Positions 1-9,352 are shown, counted from the first letter of the stretch. The stretch is DNA of 64,000 bases from Chryseobacterium oncorhynchi (GCF_002899895.1 NZ_PPEI02000002.1:868001-932000), one strand, 5' to 3'. The notes: generated by a model not told the origin, from the sequence alone. Numbers and translations: made by a program.

Positions 1-379
1 GGCCAATCTTATGAACTCTGAGATTATTGGTACGCCTACCAATGTGCCATGGGCTTTTATCTTCCGACAGGTAGATGATCTTCCAAGACATCCCGCACAG
101 CTTTATGAAGCAATCTCTTATTTTGTAATTTTCCTTTTAATTTATTTCATTTACAAGAAAGATATATTTAAGATCGGGAAAGGATTCTATTTTGGAATCA
201 GTATTCTTTTAATCTTTATCATGAGAATTCTGATTGAATTCATCAAGGTAGATCAGGTTGAATTTGAACATGGAATGAGCATGAATATGGGACAACTTCT
301 AAGTATTCCATTTGTTCTTCTAGGTTTATTTTTTATTGGAAAAAGTATACTGGAAAAGTCCAAAATGAAAACTTCATAA
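1..379 (+). CDS. lgt: Prolipoprotein diacylglyceryl transferase, C-terminal part (5' end outside window)
   Basis: Lgt moves a diacylglyceryl group from phosphatidylglycerol to the lipobox cysteine of prolipoproteins in the inner membrane. The frame is open from base 1 through the first in-window Met at base 11, so this is a truncated gene and not a short ORF. The visible part has the family's RHPAQLYEA-like segment (PRHPAQLYEA) followed by three hydrophobic stretches, as in the last helices of Lgt. The substrate lipoproteins are plentiful in this window (for example the efflux adaptor, GldD and several small lipoproteins). It ends just before a strong bidirectional terminator. The identification is fairly firm despite the truncation. 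Confidence 0.9.
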   Translation, partial: ANLMNSEIIGTPTNVPWAFIFRQVDDLPRHPAQLYEAISYFVIFLLIYFIYKKDIFKIGKGFYFGISILLIFIMRILIEFIKVDQVEFEHGMSMNMGQLLSIPFVLLGLFFIGKSILEKSKMKTS

Positions 380-397
380 TCTTTAGATACAAATAAG

Positions 398-437
398 AAT
401 AGCCCACTGAAAATGATTTTCAGTGGGCTATTTTTTT
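398..437. terminator. Bidirectional intrinsic terminator between lgt and the SDR gene
   Basis: A 15-bp near-perfect inverted repeat (ATAGCCCACTGAAAA and its complement) has a 3-nt loop and a run of seven T on the + side. It lies between two convergent genes and could serve both. Confidence 0.85.
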
Positions 438-451
438 AAGTTTAATTTAAA

Positions 452-1207
452 TTATCTTGTTGTATAACCTCCATTGGCAAAAATAGTCTGCCCAGTGATC
501 CACCAACCTTCTGTTACCAAGAACTCTACCAGTGGAGCAATATCTTTAATATCGGTAAGCCCTCCTAATGCAGATGCTGACTTATGATAGGCCACTGCAT
601 CGTCTGTTTCCTGTCCGTAGAAAAAAGGAGTATCCATTGGGCCGGGAGCAACTGCTGTTACAGAAATTCCTCTTGCTCCAAATTCTTTAGAAGCTGCTCT
701 GGTAAAATGCTCCACAGGTGCCTTTGCTCCTGCATAAGTAGAATACAATCCTGTATAAGCAGCCAATAATGAAGTAACAATCGTACAGATCTTCCCATGG
801 TCGTTCAATTTTTTACCGGCTTCCTGTAAAAAGAAATAGGCAGATTTTGAATTCACATTGAACATGGTATCATATTCTTCTTCTGTAGTTTCTGAGAATG
901 TTTTTTTCAATACCATTCCTACTGTATTAATGGCAATATCTACTCCTCCAAAACGAGAAATTGCTTCATCAAAAAATTGAGTGATATTGTTTACTTTGGT
1001 CAGATCTCCCTGAAACAGGAATGCTTCAGCTCCTAACGCCTGAACTTCAGCCAGTGTTTTTTCACTTTCAATTCGGGAGCTTTCACTATTGTAGTGTATG
1101 GCCAGTTTCGCTCCTTTTGCAGCAAAATCTTTACTCAATAATCCCCCTAAGTTTTTACCGCCACCGGCTATTAAAACAACTTTTCCCTTTACATCTTGTG
1201 TTGACAT
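452..1207 (-). CDS. SDR family NAD(P)-dependent oxidoreductase
   Basis: This is a classical short-chain dehydrogenase/reductase of normal length (251 aa). It has a Rossmann nucleotide-binding segment near the N-terminus (VLIAGGGKNLGG). It also has the catalytic Ser in the IVTSLLAAYTG stretch, the YAGAK version of the YxxxK motif, and the following APGPMDT segment that contacts the cofactor. The glycine motif is unusual (AGGGKNLGG rather than TGxxxGIG), and the usual NNAG appears as NTVG; these may affect the cofactor fit. The substrate cannot be read from the sequence. The gene stands alone, facing lgt, and upstream of it is a 700-bp intergenic region. Confidence 0.85.
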   Translation of the reverse strand: MSTQDVKGKVVLIAGGGKNLGGLLSKDFAAKGAKLAIHYNSESSRIESEKTLAEVQALGAEAFLFQGDLTKVNNITQFFDEAISRFGGVDIAINTVGMVLKKTFSETTEEEYDTMFNVNSKSAYFFLQEAGKKLNDHGKICTIVTSLLAAYTGLYSTYAGAKAPVEHFTRAASKEFGARGISVTAVAPGPMDTPFFYGQETDDAVAYHKSASALGGLTDIKDIAPLVEFLVTEGWWITGQTIFANGGYTTR

Positions 1208-1525
1208 TATTTTTATATTTTAAATGTTATTGAGGCAAAGATGGATAATAAAAGTCATCTCAACATGGTGAATTTTTCGGAAGTTATCTTAAAATTCAAT
1301 GTCATCCATAATTAGAGTTAAAAAATTAAGTAAAAAAATATTAAACTTTATGCAAACGATCCATTTTCAATACAACACTATTTACCAGACAGATACAGGT
1401 AGATAGTAGGTTTTTCTATTCAACGCTTGTTTTCTTTTTCTAACTTAAGTGAATTTTAGGCATAACATTTGATGCTCTCCCACCCGTATTAACACACACC
1501 ACTTCAATTTTAATATATTTTTTTA

Positions 1526-1550
1526 ATCCTCAGCTCCCTGAGGATTTTTT
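1526..1550 (+). terminator. Intrinsic terminator without an assigned upstream gene
   Basis: The hairpin AATCCTCAG-CTCC-CTGAGGATT is followed by a T run. No ORF ends upstream of it on the + strand back to lgt, which has its own terminator, so it may end an unannotated small RNA. Confidence 0.5.
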
Positions 1551-1672
1551 ATCCCCTCTTGGTTTGGTTATATTCACTGTTATATTCCTACAGCAGCCTA
1601 TTTTAGCGAAATTCTGTTAAATCCATTTCTGATAATCAATCATTTAAAACTGTATTATTCGTTTTATTGTTG

Positions 1673-1680
1673 TATATTTG
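1673..1680 (+). promoter_or_regulatory. Candidate -7 promoter element for the cold-shock gene
   Basis: TATATTTG matches the Bacteroidota -7 consensus TAnnTTTG exactly. No clear TTTG was found at the expected -33 position. If used, transcription would begin near 1687 and leave a leader of about 240 nt. Long leaders are usual for cold-shock genes. Confidence 0.4.
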
Positions 1681-1924
1681 TACATTAATAACTAAGTTAA
1701 TACTTTGTTTTCTGTAACGACCGGAATATATTTTATTCAGTCATTGCTTTTTGAGCAGTCCTATTTTTAACATCTTATTCTTCTACCAAGAACAATACTT
1801 GTCGGAATTTTACAGCTCCGTATGATTGGAAATCCCAGGACAGAAAACATCAGTGGACTTTAAGGTCTAAAGCAGACCAGTGTGAACAATACAATTTATA
1901 GAAACTAAATACTAAAAATAATTT

Positions 1925-2353
1925 ATGGCAGATTCTTTTTCTAAAAAGGAAAATTTCAAGAAAAAAATTCAAAAGCAAAAAGAAAAAGCGCTAAGACGCG
2001 AAGATCGTAAGACGAACAACAACAAAGGAAAGGATATGGAGGATGTATTCATGTATGTGGATGAATTCGGAAGACTAACCTCTACTCCACCTGAACAGAG
2101 ACAGGAAGTAAACCTTGATGAAATTCAATTGGGTGCAGCTCCTATTATTGAGGAAGATCCAAGAAAATTAGGAATCATTACTTTCCACAGTGAGAAAGGA
2201 TATGGTTTCATTACTGAGGACAGTACTAAAGAGAATATCTTCTTCCATAATAACAACTGTACAGAACTTGTAAAAAAAGGAAACAGAGTATCTTTTGAAA
2301 AAGAGAAATCTCCTAAAGGGTTTTCAGCTGTTAACATTCAGATTGTTAAATAA
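1925..2353 (+). CDS. Cold-shock-domain protein with basic N-terminal extension
   Basis: This is a nucleic-acid-binding protein, 142 aa, about twice the length of a bare CspA. The C-terminal 62 residues form a cold-shock domain with RNP1 (KGYGFIT) and RNP2 (NIFFHNN) motifs and the usual beta-barrel spacing. The first 40 residues are very Lys/Arg-rich and probably helical or disordered. A central acidic stretch (around residues 40-78) separates the two. Family members act as RNA chaperones at low temperature or in stationary phase. The long leader upstream fits post-transcriptional control, but that is inferred. It ends 49 bp before a perfect terminator stem. Confidence 0.88.
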   Translation: MADSFSKKENFKKKIQKQKEKALRREDRKTNNNKGKDMEDVFMYVDEFGRLTSTPPEQRQEVNLDEIQLGAAPIIEEDPRKLGIITFHSEKGYGFITEDSTKENIFFHNNNCTELVKKGNRVSFEKEKSPKGFSAVNIQIVK

Positions 2354-2402
2354 TACTTATTCATACAACGATCTGTTTGATACAGATACGTTTGAACAAT
2401 AC

Positions 2403-2438
2403 AAAAAGAGACTGTCCTCAAAAGACAGTCTCTTTTTT
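2403..2438 (+). terminator. Intrinsic terminator of the cold-shock gene
   Basis: The 14-bp perfect stem AAAAAGAGACTGTC/GACAGTCTCTTTTT has a 7-nt loop and runs into T's. A weaker related hairpin with two mismatches follows at about 2529-2552. Confidence 0.85.
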
Positions 2439-2688
2439 ATTTGCACAAAAATCAATCTCAGTTCTGAGTACTATTCCCCTAACAGGAAATCTAACTTTAT
2501 AGCTCTTGGTTTAGATTAAAAATCAAAAGAAGCTGCCTCACTTTGAGACAGCCTCTTTCTTCATCGTAAAAATAAAAATGGTCGGTTTACAAAACCGAAA
2601 AACATTATTGTCTTAAACCATTAGGAGAGTAAAGTAAACAAGGTTCTTCTTGAGATCCTTAAAAACTTACTCAACCCAATGATCATAT

Positions 2689-4131
2689 TTAATCTAGTTT
2701 ACCTCCCAGCGCCTTAAATAGCAGAACATTATTTCTGGTATTCTGATGCTGGAACTGCAACAGATCAAGCTCAGCAATCAGCTTACTTTTCTGAGAATTG
2801 ATAAGTTCAAAATAATTGGCATACCCTGTAAGGTACAAATCATTGGAAACCTCAACACCACGGTCAAGAAAACCCACCTCTTCTGATTTTAATTTTAAAA
2901 CACGTTCGTAAATCTTGGTCTGTTTCAAAATAGACTGAAGTTCATTGAATGCAGTGGTAATACTCTTTTGATAATTTAAAAAAGCAATCTCCTGCTCCTT
3001 ACTGGCTACTTTAAATTCGTATTTCAATTGTCCTTTATTGAAAACAGGAACCATCAGCCCTCCCAGCAACTGCCCAGCTAATGAACTTGGTTTAAAAAGG
3101 GTTTCCACAGAAAAGGAATTCATTCCAATACCTGCTCCGAGATCAAGTTTTGGATAAAAAGCAGCTCTTGCAGCCTTTGCATCTGCCTGAGAAGCCTCCA
3201 ATACATAATAATTCGCGGCTACATCTGGTCTTGAATGAATTACAGCTTCTACATTAATGGTTTTATTTAAAATATCCATATTGGTAGGCATCAGTACTTT
3301 TCCGCGTTTTACATCTCCACCATAACTTCCTGTTAAGGTAGTGATGGCTTGTTCAACAGTAACAATCTCTACTTTGATGTGTTCAATTTCTGCAAGCCAG
3401 TTATTATTCTGTGCTTTAAACTGCTGAACGGCAAGTTCTGTAGCTTTACCAACTTCACGCTGCGCTAAAACAATTTCAAAGGCTCTTTGCTGAAGATTAT
3501 AGTTCTTCTGGTAAATGGCAAGACGATTATCCAGAGCTACCAATTGATAATAAAGATTGGCAATATCAGTGAAAAGCTCTACCTGAAGCAATCGCAACCC
3601 TTCTGTGGAAGCCAGATATTTCTTCTGAGCAGCGATTTTTTTATTCTTCAATTTTCCCCAGGCATCAATTTCCCAGCTGCTTCGTGCTCCCAGCCAATAA
3701 TTAGGCGTAAAATCACGGTTGATCTTCTGATCCTCGGTTATATTAGGCGAAAGATTGGTATCATAATTACCAACTCCCTCCATCGTATATTTCCCATATC
3801 GGTTTCCTGAAGCTTCCGCTCCTACTTCAAGAGATGGCAAAAGATCCATCTTTGATCTTTGTAAAAAGCTGTTTGCAATTTCTACCCTTTGCTGTGCAAT
3901 CTGAAAATCCGGATTAGCCAGTACCACTTTATCAAAAAGTTCCAAAAGATGAGAGTCTGTAAAATAGCCTTTCAGATTAAGTTGCTTAAACTCTTCTGAA
4001 TTTACTGCTTTAGCTGGTATCTCAGGTAATTCCTGAGCTTTTTTCAAATCAGCAACCTTTGGAACGGCACAGGATACTAAGCTTAGTGCTGCAATTCCGT
4101 ACAATATACTTCTATGATTTAATCTTTTCAT
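2689..4131 (-). CDS. Outer-membrane efflux factor of an RND pump (TolC/OprM family lipoprotein)
   Basis: This is the outer-membrane channel of a tripartite drug-efflux system. The start at 4131 gives a lipoprotein signal, MKRLNHR followed by a hydrophobic stretch and the lipobox LVSC with Cys at residue 21. A longer reading to 4158 would put nine charged residues in front of the signal and is less likely. Two OEP repeats with long alpha-helical coiled segments follow, and the length (480 aa) is typical. The chosen start overlaps the end of the pump gene by 20 bp, so the two are translationally close and almost certainly one operon. The class (NodT/OprM type) is clear; the substrates are not. 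Confidence 0.92.
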   Translation of the reverse strand: MKRLNHRSILYGIAALSLVSCAVPKVADLKKAQELPEIPAKAVNSEEFKQLNLKGYFTDSHLLELFDKVVLANPDFQIAQQRVEIANSFLQRSKMDLLPSLEVGAEASGNRYGKYTMEGVGNYDTNLSPNITEDQKINRDFTPNYWLGARSSWEIDAWGKLKNKKIAAQKKYLASTEGLRLLQVELFTDIANLYYQLVALDNRLAIYQKNYNLQQRAFEIVLAQREVGKATELAVQQFKAQNNNWLAEIEHIKVEIVTVEQAITTLTGSYGGDVKRGKVLMPTNMDILNKTINVEAVIHSRPDVAANYYVLEASQADAKAARAAFYPKLDLGAGIGMNSFSVETLFKPSSLAGQLLGGLMVPVFNKGQLKYEFKVASKEQEIAFLNYQKSITTAFNELQSILKQTKIYERVLKLKSEEVGFLDRGVEVSNDLYLTGYANYFELINSQKSKLIAELDLLQFQHQNTRNNVLLFKALGGKLD

Positions 4132-7100
4132 CTTTCTTCTTATTTTCAAGTTTTGCAAAGAATATATACAGCCCAGGAATCACTACCAACCCGAAGATTG
4201 TTCCGATTAACATTCCTCCCGCTGCTGCTGTACCAATGGAACGGTTTCCAATAGCTCCTGCTCCTGATGCAATACAGAGTGGAATAAGTCCTGCCACAAA
4301 GGCAAAAGAAGTCATCAGGATAGGTCTAAGACGTTGTCTTGCTCCTTCAATTGCAGCCGGAATAATATCAAATCCCTGCTTATTTCTGGCAACAGCAAAT
4401 TCTACAATCAGGATGGCATTTTTCGCTAAAAGCCCGATTAGCATGACCAGAGCCACCTGTGCATAAATATTATTATCCAGCCCCGCCAGTACCAATGCGA
4501 TATAGGAACCGAATATTCCTGTTGGAAGACTTAATAATACAGGCAATGGAAGAAGAAAGCTTTCATATTGAGCTGCCAATAAAAGGTATACAAACAACAG
4601 ACAGATCAGGAATATGTAAACGGTTTGGTTTCCTGATAAGATTTCTTCCCTTGTCATACCAGACCATTCAATATCAAAACCTCTCGGCAGGGTTTCTTTA
4701 GCTATACGATCTACGGCTGCAATGGCATCACCAGAGCTGAAACCATCTGCCGGCTCACCATTGATCATAGCAGACATATACATGTTATACCTCGTTAATA
4801 CTTCAGGTCCGTATACCTTTTCAATGGTAATAAATGTTGAAAACGGAACCATTTCACCTTTGTCATTTTTCAGATATAAACTCAGGATACTTTCAGGGGT
4901 ATCTCTGTGCTCCGGACTTGCCTGAACCATTACTTTATACATCTGACTGAAACGGATAAAGTTGGTAGCATAGTAAGAACCAAGCATCGTTTGCAGGGTG
5001 GACATGGCATTATCTACTGAAATTCCTTTTTTCGCAGCCATATCATAATCTACATTAATCATATACTGCGGGAACGTAGCATCAAAACTGGTAAAACTAT
5101 TCTGTAATTCGGGAGCTTCATTTAGTTTCTTCACAAAATCTTTGGTGATCTTATCTGTATTTTCGATCGTTCCTCCGGTTCTGTCTAATAAACGCAATTC
5201 AAAACCACTGGTATTTCCGAATCCGGGAACAGTTGGCGGAGCAAAGATCTCGATCTGTGCGTCTGCTATGCCTTTTGTTTTTTCTGAAAGTTCTGTGATC
5301 AAGTCATTCACTGAAATGGACCTTTCTTTCCAGTCTTTAAGGTTGATCATCGCCATTCCATAGGATGACCCTGCAATTTCTGTTACAATACTGTATCCGG
5401 CAAGTGTAGTCACGTTTTCCACGCCTTTTATTTTCTTGGCAATGACTGTTACTTCGTCCAATACTTTTTCTGTTCTTTCTACCGTTGCTCCCTGTGGTGT
5501 GGTAACACTCACATACACCATTCCCTGATCTTCCATGGGAATAAATCCGGTTGGCAGGAATTTACTGGTCACAAAAGTTAATCCTACAAATAAAAATAAT
5601 AATCCAAATGTAACTGTAGTTCTTGTGGCAAACTTGGATAGAATTCCTACATAACCGTTTGTTAATCTATCAAAACCTGTATTAAAGCTTTGGAAGAATC
5701 GGTCTACAATGGTCTTCTTTTTATTATGATTGTGAGGTTTTAAAATAATAGCACAAAGCGCCGGAGTAAGCGTTAATGCATTCACCCCTGAGATGACAAT
5801 ACTGATGGCCAACGTCAATGAAAACTGGCGATAAAATACTCCTACCGGACCATCAAGGAATGCCACAGGAATAAATACAGCAGACATTACAATAGTAATT
5901 GCTACTACTGCCCCTGCAATTTCTTTTGTTGCATTAATAGTAGCATCCATCGCGTTCATCCCTTCTTCCATTTTTACGTGAACTGCCTCGACGACGACAA
6001 TTGCATTATCCACCACAATTCCGATGGCAAGAACCAAGGCAAACAAAGTCAGTAAGTTTACCGAGAAATCAAGCATATTCATGAACGCGAATGTTCCTAC
6101 AAGAGCAACCGGAACTGCCAGTACAGGAATTAGCGTAGATCTCCAATCCTGAAGGAAGATAAATACTACAATTCCTACCAAGATAAAGGCTTCAATAAGA
6201 GTCGTTAATACCGCACTAATGGAAGCATCAAGGAATCTGGAAACATCATAGGCCATATTATACTCCATTCCAGGTGGAAAAGAAGTACCTTTTAGCTCTT
6301 CCATTTTGGTCTTTACACTTTCAATAACTTCAGAGGCATTAGACCCCGGACGCTGCTTCATCATAATAGATGCTGAAGGTCTTCCGTCTGTTTTGGAAAC
6401 CATTCCATAGTTCATTGCCCCGAATTCTACCTTGGCAATATCCTTAAGCTTTAGAATCGTTCCATCTACATCAGATCGGATCGGAACTTCCTCGTATTGC
6501 TTAGGCTCAAAGAATTTCCCTTTATATTTGATTACATACTGAAGCTGACTGGAAGTTTTTCCTGATGTTTCACCCACCTTTCCGGGAGCTGCTGAAATAT
6601 TCTGCTTTTGTAATGAAGTGATTACTTCATCAGCCGAAATACTATATGCCGCCATCTTCTGCGGATCTAGCCATATCCTCATGGAATATTCTTTCTGTCC
6701 CATGATCTCTGCACGTCCTACTCCATCAATACGCTTTAATTCCTGAAGAACATTAATATCTGTAAAATTGTAAATGAACTGCTCATCCTGGCTTGGATCT
6801 GTACTTGTGATATTAAGATACATCAGCATACTGTTCACCTCTTTTTCAGTGGTTACCCCTGCCCGAATTACTTCTTCAGGAAGTTCATCAAGGATGGTTG
6901 TTACCCTGTTCTGAACGTTTACCGCTGCTACATCAGGATCTGTTCCTACTTCAAAGAAAACCTGAATCAAGGTAAGCCCATCATTAGAAGTTACCGTTGA
7001 CATATACGTCATTCCCGGAACCCCGTTGATGGCACGTTCCAATGGAAGTGCAACTGCATTTGCTGATACTTCAGCATTTGCTCCTGTATATTTTGCCGTT

Positions 7101-7234
7101 ACCGTTACTGAAGGGGGTACAATATCCGGGAATTGTGTAATCGGCATCTTTAAAAGTGCCATAATTCCCAGTAGTACAAATAATATGGAAATAACCAACG
7201 AAAGAACCTTTCGTCTTATAAACATTTCTACCAT
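4112..7234 (-). CDS. RND multidrug efflux pump, AcrB/HAE1 type
   Basis: This is the inner-membrane proton-driven transporter of the efflux complex, 1040 aa as expected for HAE1 pumps. An N-terminal helix (about residues 10-28) is followed by a large periplasmic porter region, the helix-4 segment GIVVDNAIVVVEAV, a second periplasmic loop, and the helix-10 segment LLAKNAILIVEF carrying the proton-relay Lys. One of the two helix-4 aspartates of E. coli AcrB is Asn here (VVDN rather than VDD). It lies between the adaptor gene (28 bp upstream) and the outer-membrane factor (20 bp overlap). The likely role is export of hydrophobic drugs or other amphiphiles; the substrate range is unknown. Confidence 0.95.
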   Translation of the reverse strand: MVEMFIRRKVLSLVISILFVLLGIMALLKMPITQFPDIVPPSVTVTAKYTGANAEVSANAVALPLERAINGVPGMTYMSTVTSNDGLTLIQVFFEVGTDPDVAAVNVQNRVTTILDELPEEVIRAGVTTEKEVNSMLMYLNITSTDPSQDEQFIYNFTDINVLQELKRIDGVGRAEIMGQKEYSMRIWLDPQKMAAYSISADEVITSLQKQNISAAPGKVGETSGKTSSQLQYVIKYKGKFFEPKQYEEVPIRSDVDGTILKLKDIAKVEFGAMNYGMVSKTDGRPSASIMMKQRPGSNASEVIESVKTKMEELKGTSFPPGMEYNMAYDVSRFLDASISAVLTTLIEAFILVGIVVFIFLQDWRSTLIPVLAVPVALVGTFAFMNMLDFSVNLLTLFALVLAIGIVVDNAIVVVEAVHVKMEEGMNAMDATINATKEIAGAVVAITIVMSAVFIPVAFLDGPVGVFYRQFSLTLAISIVISGVNALTLTPALCAIILKPHNHNKKKTIVDRFFQSFNTGFDRLTNGYVGILSKFATRTTVTFGLLFLFVGLTFVTSKFLPTGFIPMEDQGMVYVSVTTPQGATVERTEKVLDEVTVIAKKIKGVENVTTLAGYSIVTEIAGSSYGMAMINLKDWKERSISVNDLITELSEKTKGIADAQIEIFAPPTVPGFGNTSGFELRLLDRTGGTIENTDKITKDFVKKLNEAPELQNSFTSFDATFPQYMINVDYDMAAKKGISVDNAMSTLQTMLGSYYATNFIRFSQMYKVMVQASPEHRDTPESILSLYLKNDKGEMVPFSTFITIEKVYGPEVLTRYNMYMSAMINGEPADGFSSGDAIAAVDRIAKETLPRGFDIEWSGMTREEILSGNQTVYIFLICLLFVYLLLAAQYESFLLPLPVLLSLPTGIFGSYIALVLAGLDNNIYAQVALVMLIGLLAKNAILIVEFAVARNKQGFDIIPAAIEGARQRLRPILMTSFAFVAGLIPLCIASGAGAIGNRSIGTAAAGGMLIGTIFGLVVIPGLYIFFAKLENKKKDEKIKS

Positions 7235-7262
7235 AGTAAATTGATTTAAAGATTATGAAAGG

Positions 7263-8351
7263 TTAATATTTCTTTTTGATTTTGATAATATCTCCATCCT
7301 TTAAAGACTGAGTCCCTTCATAAATGATTAAATCACCTCTTTTAAGACCACTTTCCACCATATAGGAATCTCTTAACGTGGCTCCGATCTTGATATTGGT
7401 CATTTTTACCTTATTCTGCTTATCTAATACAAAAACATAGGTTTTATCCTGAATAGAGAAAGTAGATTTTTGTGGAATAAGAATGGCATTATTCTGATTT
7501 TCTGAAATAATCAGTTTTCCGGATGTACCATGTTTAATCAATCGATCAGGGTTCGGGAAAAGTACTTTATATCGAATGGAACCTGTAGTTCTGTCGATTT
7601 CTCCCTCGGCTGTCTTTAAGGCTCCGTTAAACTGATAATTCACACCATTTGGTAAGGTAAGTTCAATTTTTTGGTGACTTCCAATCTTATCATTGGCTAA
7701 AAGCTCAAAATATAAGTTTTCCGGAATTGAAAAGTAAGCGTAAACTTCATTAAGCTGGGATAGCGTTGTTAATAGCGTACCATTTTCTACCAAACTTCCG
7801 TCTTTAAGAGGAATAACGTCAAGAACCCCGTCAAAAGGTGCTGTGATCTTTGTAAAGTTTATTTTTTGAAGTACAGTTCTTTTTTCAGCATCCGCAAAGG
7901 CATGCTTAGCTTTCGCTGATGAAAGCTTGGCTTTTACCATTTCCAATTCGTTGTTGGCTACAAACTTTTTAGCATGTAAGCTTTGAATCTGCTTCAGTTC
8001 CACTTCTACAATACGAACATCTGCTTCAGCCTGTTTTAAGCTGGCATTTGCTTTCAAAAGTTCCATCTGCAATTCAGCATCATTAATCTTAAATAAAGGC
8101 TGTCCCTGATGTACAAATTGTCCCTCATTTACATAAATATGCTGTATAATTCCTCCAATTCTGGAACGCATTTCTACGTTTTTCTTGGCCTGGATATCCG
8201 TTACAAACTGATTGCTTACCAGTGTATCTTTCTCCTTGATTTCCAGAACGGGAACTTCCTTTTCTTTCTCGTTGTTTTTTTTCTTGTCTTTACTGCATGA
8301 CACAGCGAATAATATTGCAAAACTGCAAATTATTACGTTTTTAAAATACAT
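7263..8351 (-). CDS. RND efflux periplasmic adaptor (membrane fusion protein, AcrA-like)
   Basis: The adaptor links pump and outer-membrane channel across the periplasm. The first residues form a lipoprotein signal with lipobox FAVSC, and Cys would be lipid-anchored after cleavage. The protein then shows the split biotinyl/lipoyl domain (MRSRIGGIIQHIYVNEGQ... and ITAPFDGVLDVIPLKDG) around a coiled-coil hairpin (about residues 95-160), then beta-barrel and membrane-proximal domains. At 362 aa it has normal length. It is the first clear gene of the operon and lies 28 bp before the pump gene. Confidence 0.93.
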   Translation of the reverse strand: MYFKNVIICSFAILFAVSCSKDKKKNNEKEKEVPVLEIKEKDTLVSNQFVTDIQAKKNVEMRSRIGGIIQHIYVNEGQFVHQGQPLFKINDAELQMELLKANASLKQAEADVRIVEVELKQIQSLHAKKFVANNELEMVKAKLSSAKAKHAFADAEKRTVLQKINFTKITAPFDGVLDVIPLKDGSLVENGTLLTTLSQLNEVYAYFSIPENLYFELLANDKIGSHQKIELTLPNGVNYQFNGALKTAEGEIDRTTGSIRYKVLFPNPDRLIKHGTSGKLIISENQNNAILIPQKSTFSIQDKTYVFVLDKQNKVKMTNIKIGATLRDSYMVESGLKRGDLIIYEGTQSLKDGDIIKIKKKY

Positions 8352-8410
8352 TCTTAAATGTTTAGGTTATAAAATCTTCGTTAAAATAAATTGAAATTCA
8401 ATACCTTAAA

Positions 8411-8743
8411 CTAGTACAACTGGAGGAGATGGAGAAAGGATTTGACCCCACAGATAATAGAAACTGCAATATTAGGCAGTGTAATTTTTGGAGCAATTTT
8501 TAGAATGGCCGAAAAATCACCAATGGCCTGGTCATCCTTACGGGGAGAGTGTTTTACAACTTTGGAAGCAGCAGGCAACGCATGCGTATTCATATCTGCT
8601 TCTTCGTAGATATCCAGCAAGTGGATATTACTTACATGCGGTAGATGAGGAATATTCTGTAATGAATTTTCCACCCAATTCGAATTGAAAAGGGTAAAAA
8701 CCATTATAATATAGAAGTAGATAAATGACCTCAGACCTGCCAT
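8411..8743 (-). CDS. Small putative membrane/secreted protein upstream of the efflux operon
   Basis: I do not recognise this 110-aa ORF. It begins with a hydrophobic stretch (residues 4-20) that could be a signal anchor, continues with a polar middle containing several His residues (PHLPHVSNIHLL), and ends in another mildly hydrophobic segment. It is co-directional with the RND genes and ends 59 bp before the adaptor start. It may be a small leader or accessory protein of the operon. Codon use is not clearly coding-like, and a shorter opposing ORF covers part of it, so it may be spurious. Confidence 0.4.
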   Translation of the reverse strand: MAGLRSFIYFYIIMVFTLFNSNWVENSLQNIPHLPHVSNIHLLDIYEEADMNTHALPAASKVVKHSPRKDDQAIGDFSAILKIAPKITLPNIAVSIICGVKSFLHLLQLY

Positions 8744-8899
8744 GTCAATCAGAACACAATTAGTTTTTTAGTAAAAACGATAGTCCTGCAAAAGTAGGGA
8801 TTTTTTAATGGAGTTCCTGTGTTTAAAATGTTAAAAAAACTTAAACAATGCAGATTAAACCGCAAAAAGTCACACCGTATTTGATGTTCCTCTATAGTT

Positions 8900-9352
8900 T
8901 TAAAATAATCTGCTTAGTACCCGAAAACGATAATCAAAAATGTATTCCAGTTTATTTTTCACGAATAAAGAATGTGCTATTTCTCCCAAAAATCCCATTG
9001 GCAATTCATAATCAATAGTATCCTTCATCAGAACGCCATGTTCATTAGGAATAAACTCATGGTGATGGTTCCATAATTTATACGGTCCTTTTCTTTGGAA
9101 ATCAATAAAGCTTTTTTGAAAATCTACATGGGTAATTTCTGTCTGCCACTTCATTTTGATGCCAAGCAGGGGTGAGATATAATAATCAATGAGCATTCCT
9201 TCATAGATCTCATCGTCTTCCATTTGGGTAAGAACAATAAAACCCATATTCTTTGGGGTAATTTCTGAAAGGTTATTGGCGGATGAAAAAAATTTCCATG
9301 CCGTTTCTATATCGCAGTTGAGTTGTTGTTCACGAAAAAGCCTGTGCTTCAT
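8900..9352 (-). CDS. SRPBCC-family ligand-binding protein
   Basis: The sequence fits the START/Bet v1-like (SRPBCC) helix-grip fold. It opens with a beta strand and the typical DIETAWKFFSSANNLSEITP segment (residues 14-33) and has the conserved tryptophan-rich strands (KMKWQTEITHVD) in the middle. A C-terminal amphipathic helix follows. Small proteins of this subgroup are often annotated as cell-division-inhibitor-like or polyketide-cyclase-like, but the ligand and role are unknown. It lies 23 bp downstream of the DUF2459 gene, probably in one transcript. Confidence 0.75.
   Translation of the reverse strand: MKHRLFREQQLNCDIETAWKFFSSANNLSEITPKNMGFIVLTQMEDDEIYEGMLIDYYISPLLGIKMKWQTEITHVDFQKSFIDFQRKGPYKLWNHHHEFIPNEHGVLMKDTIDYELPMGFLGEIAHSLFVKNKLEYIFDYRFRVLSRLF

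Larger units (their letters stand above)
1208..1924. other. Long intergenic region (717 bp) in front of the cold-shock gene
   Basis: No convincing ORF on either strand. The region holds an isolated + strand terminator hairpin (1526-1550), a TAnnTTTG-type -7 promoter motif at 1673-1680, and a small hairpin GGTCTaaagcAGACC (about 1862-1876). The last two would lie within or before a roughly 240-nt leader of the cold-shock-domain gene. Confidence 0.6.

Noticed and set aside
2295-2519. + strand ORF after the cold-shock gene (MKKRNLLKG...)
   Set aside because: It overlaps the real gene's end, runs through its terminator hairpin and has poor composition.
4059-5363. Several + strand ORFs opposite the RND pump and outer-membrane factor
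   Set aside because: They are reverse-strand shadows of strongly conserved efflux genes.
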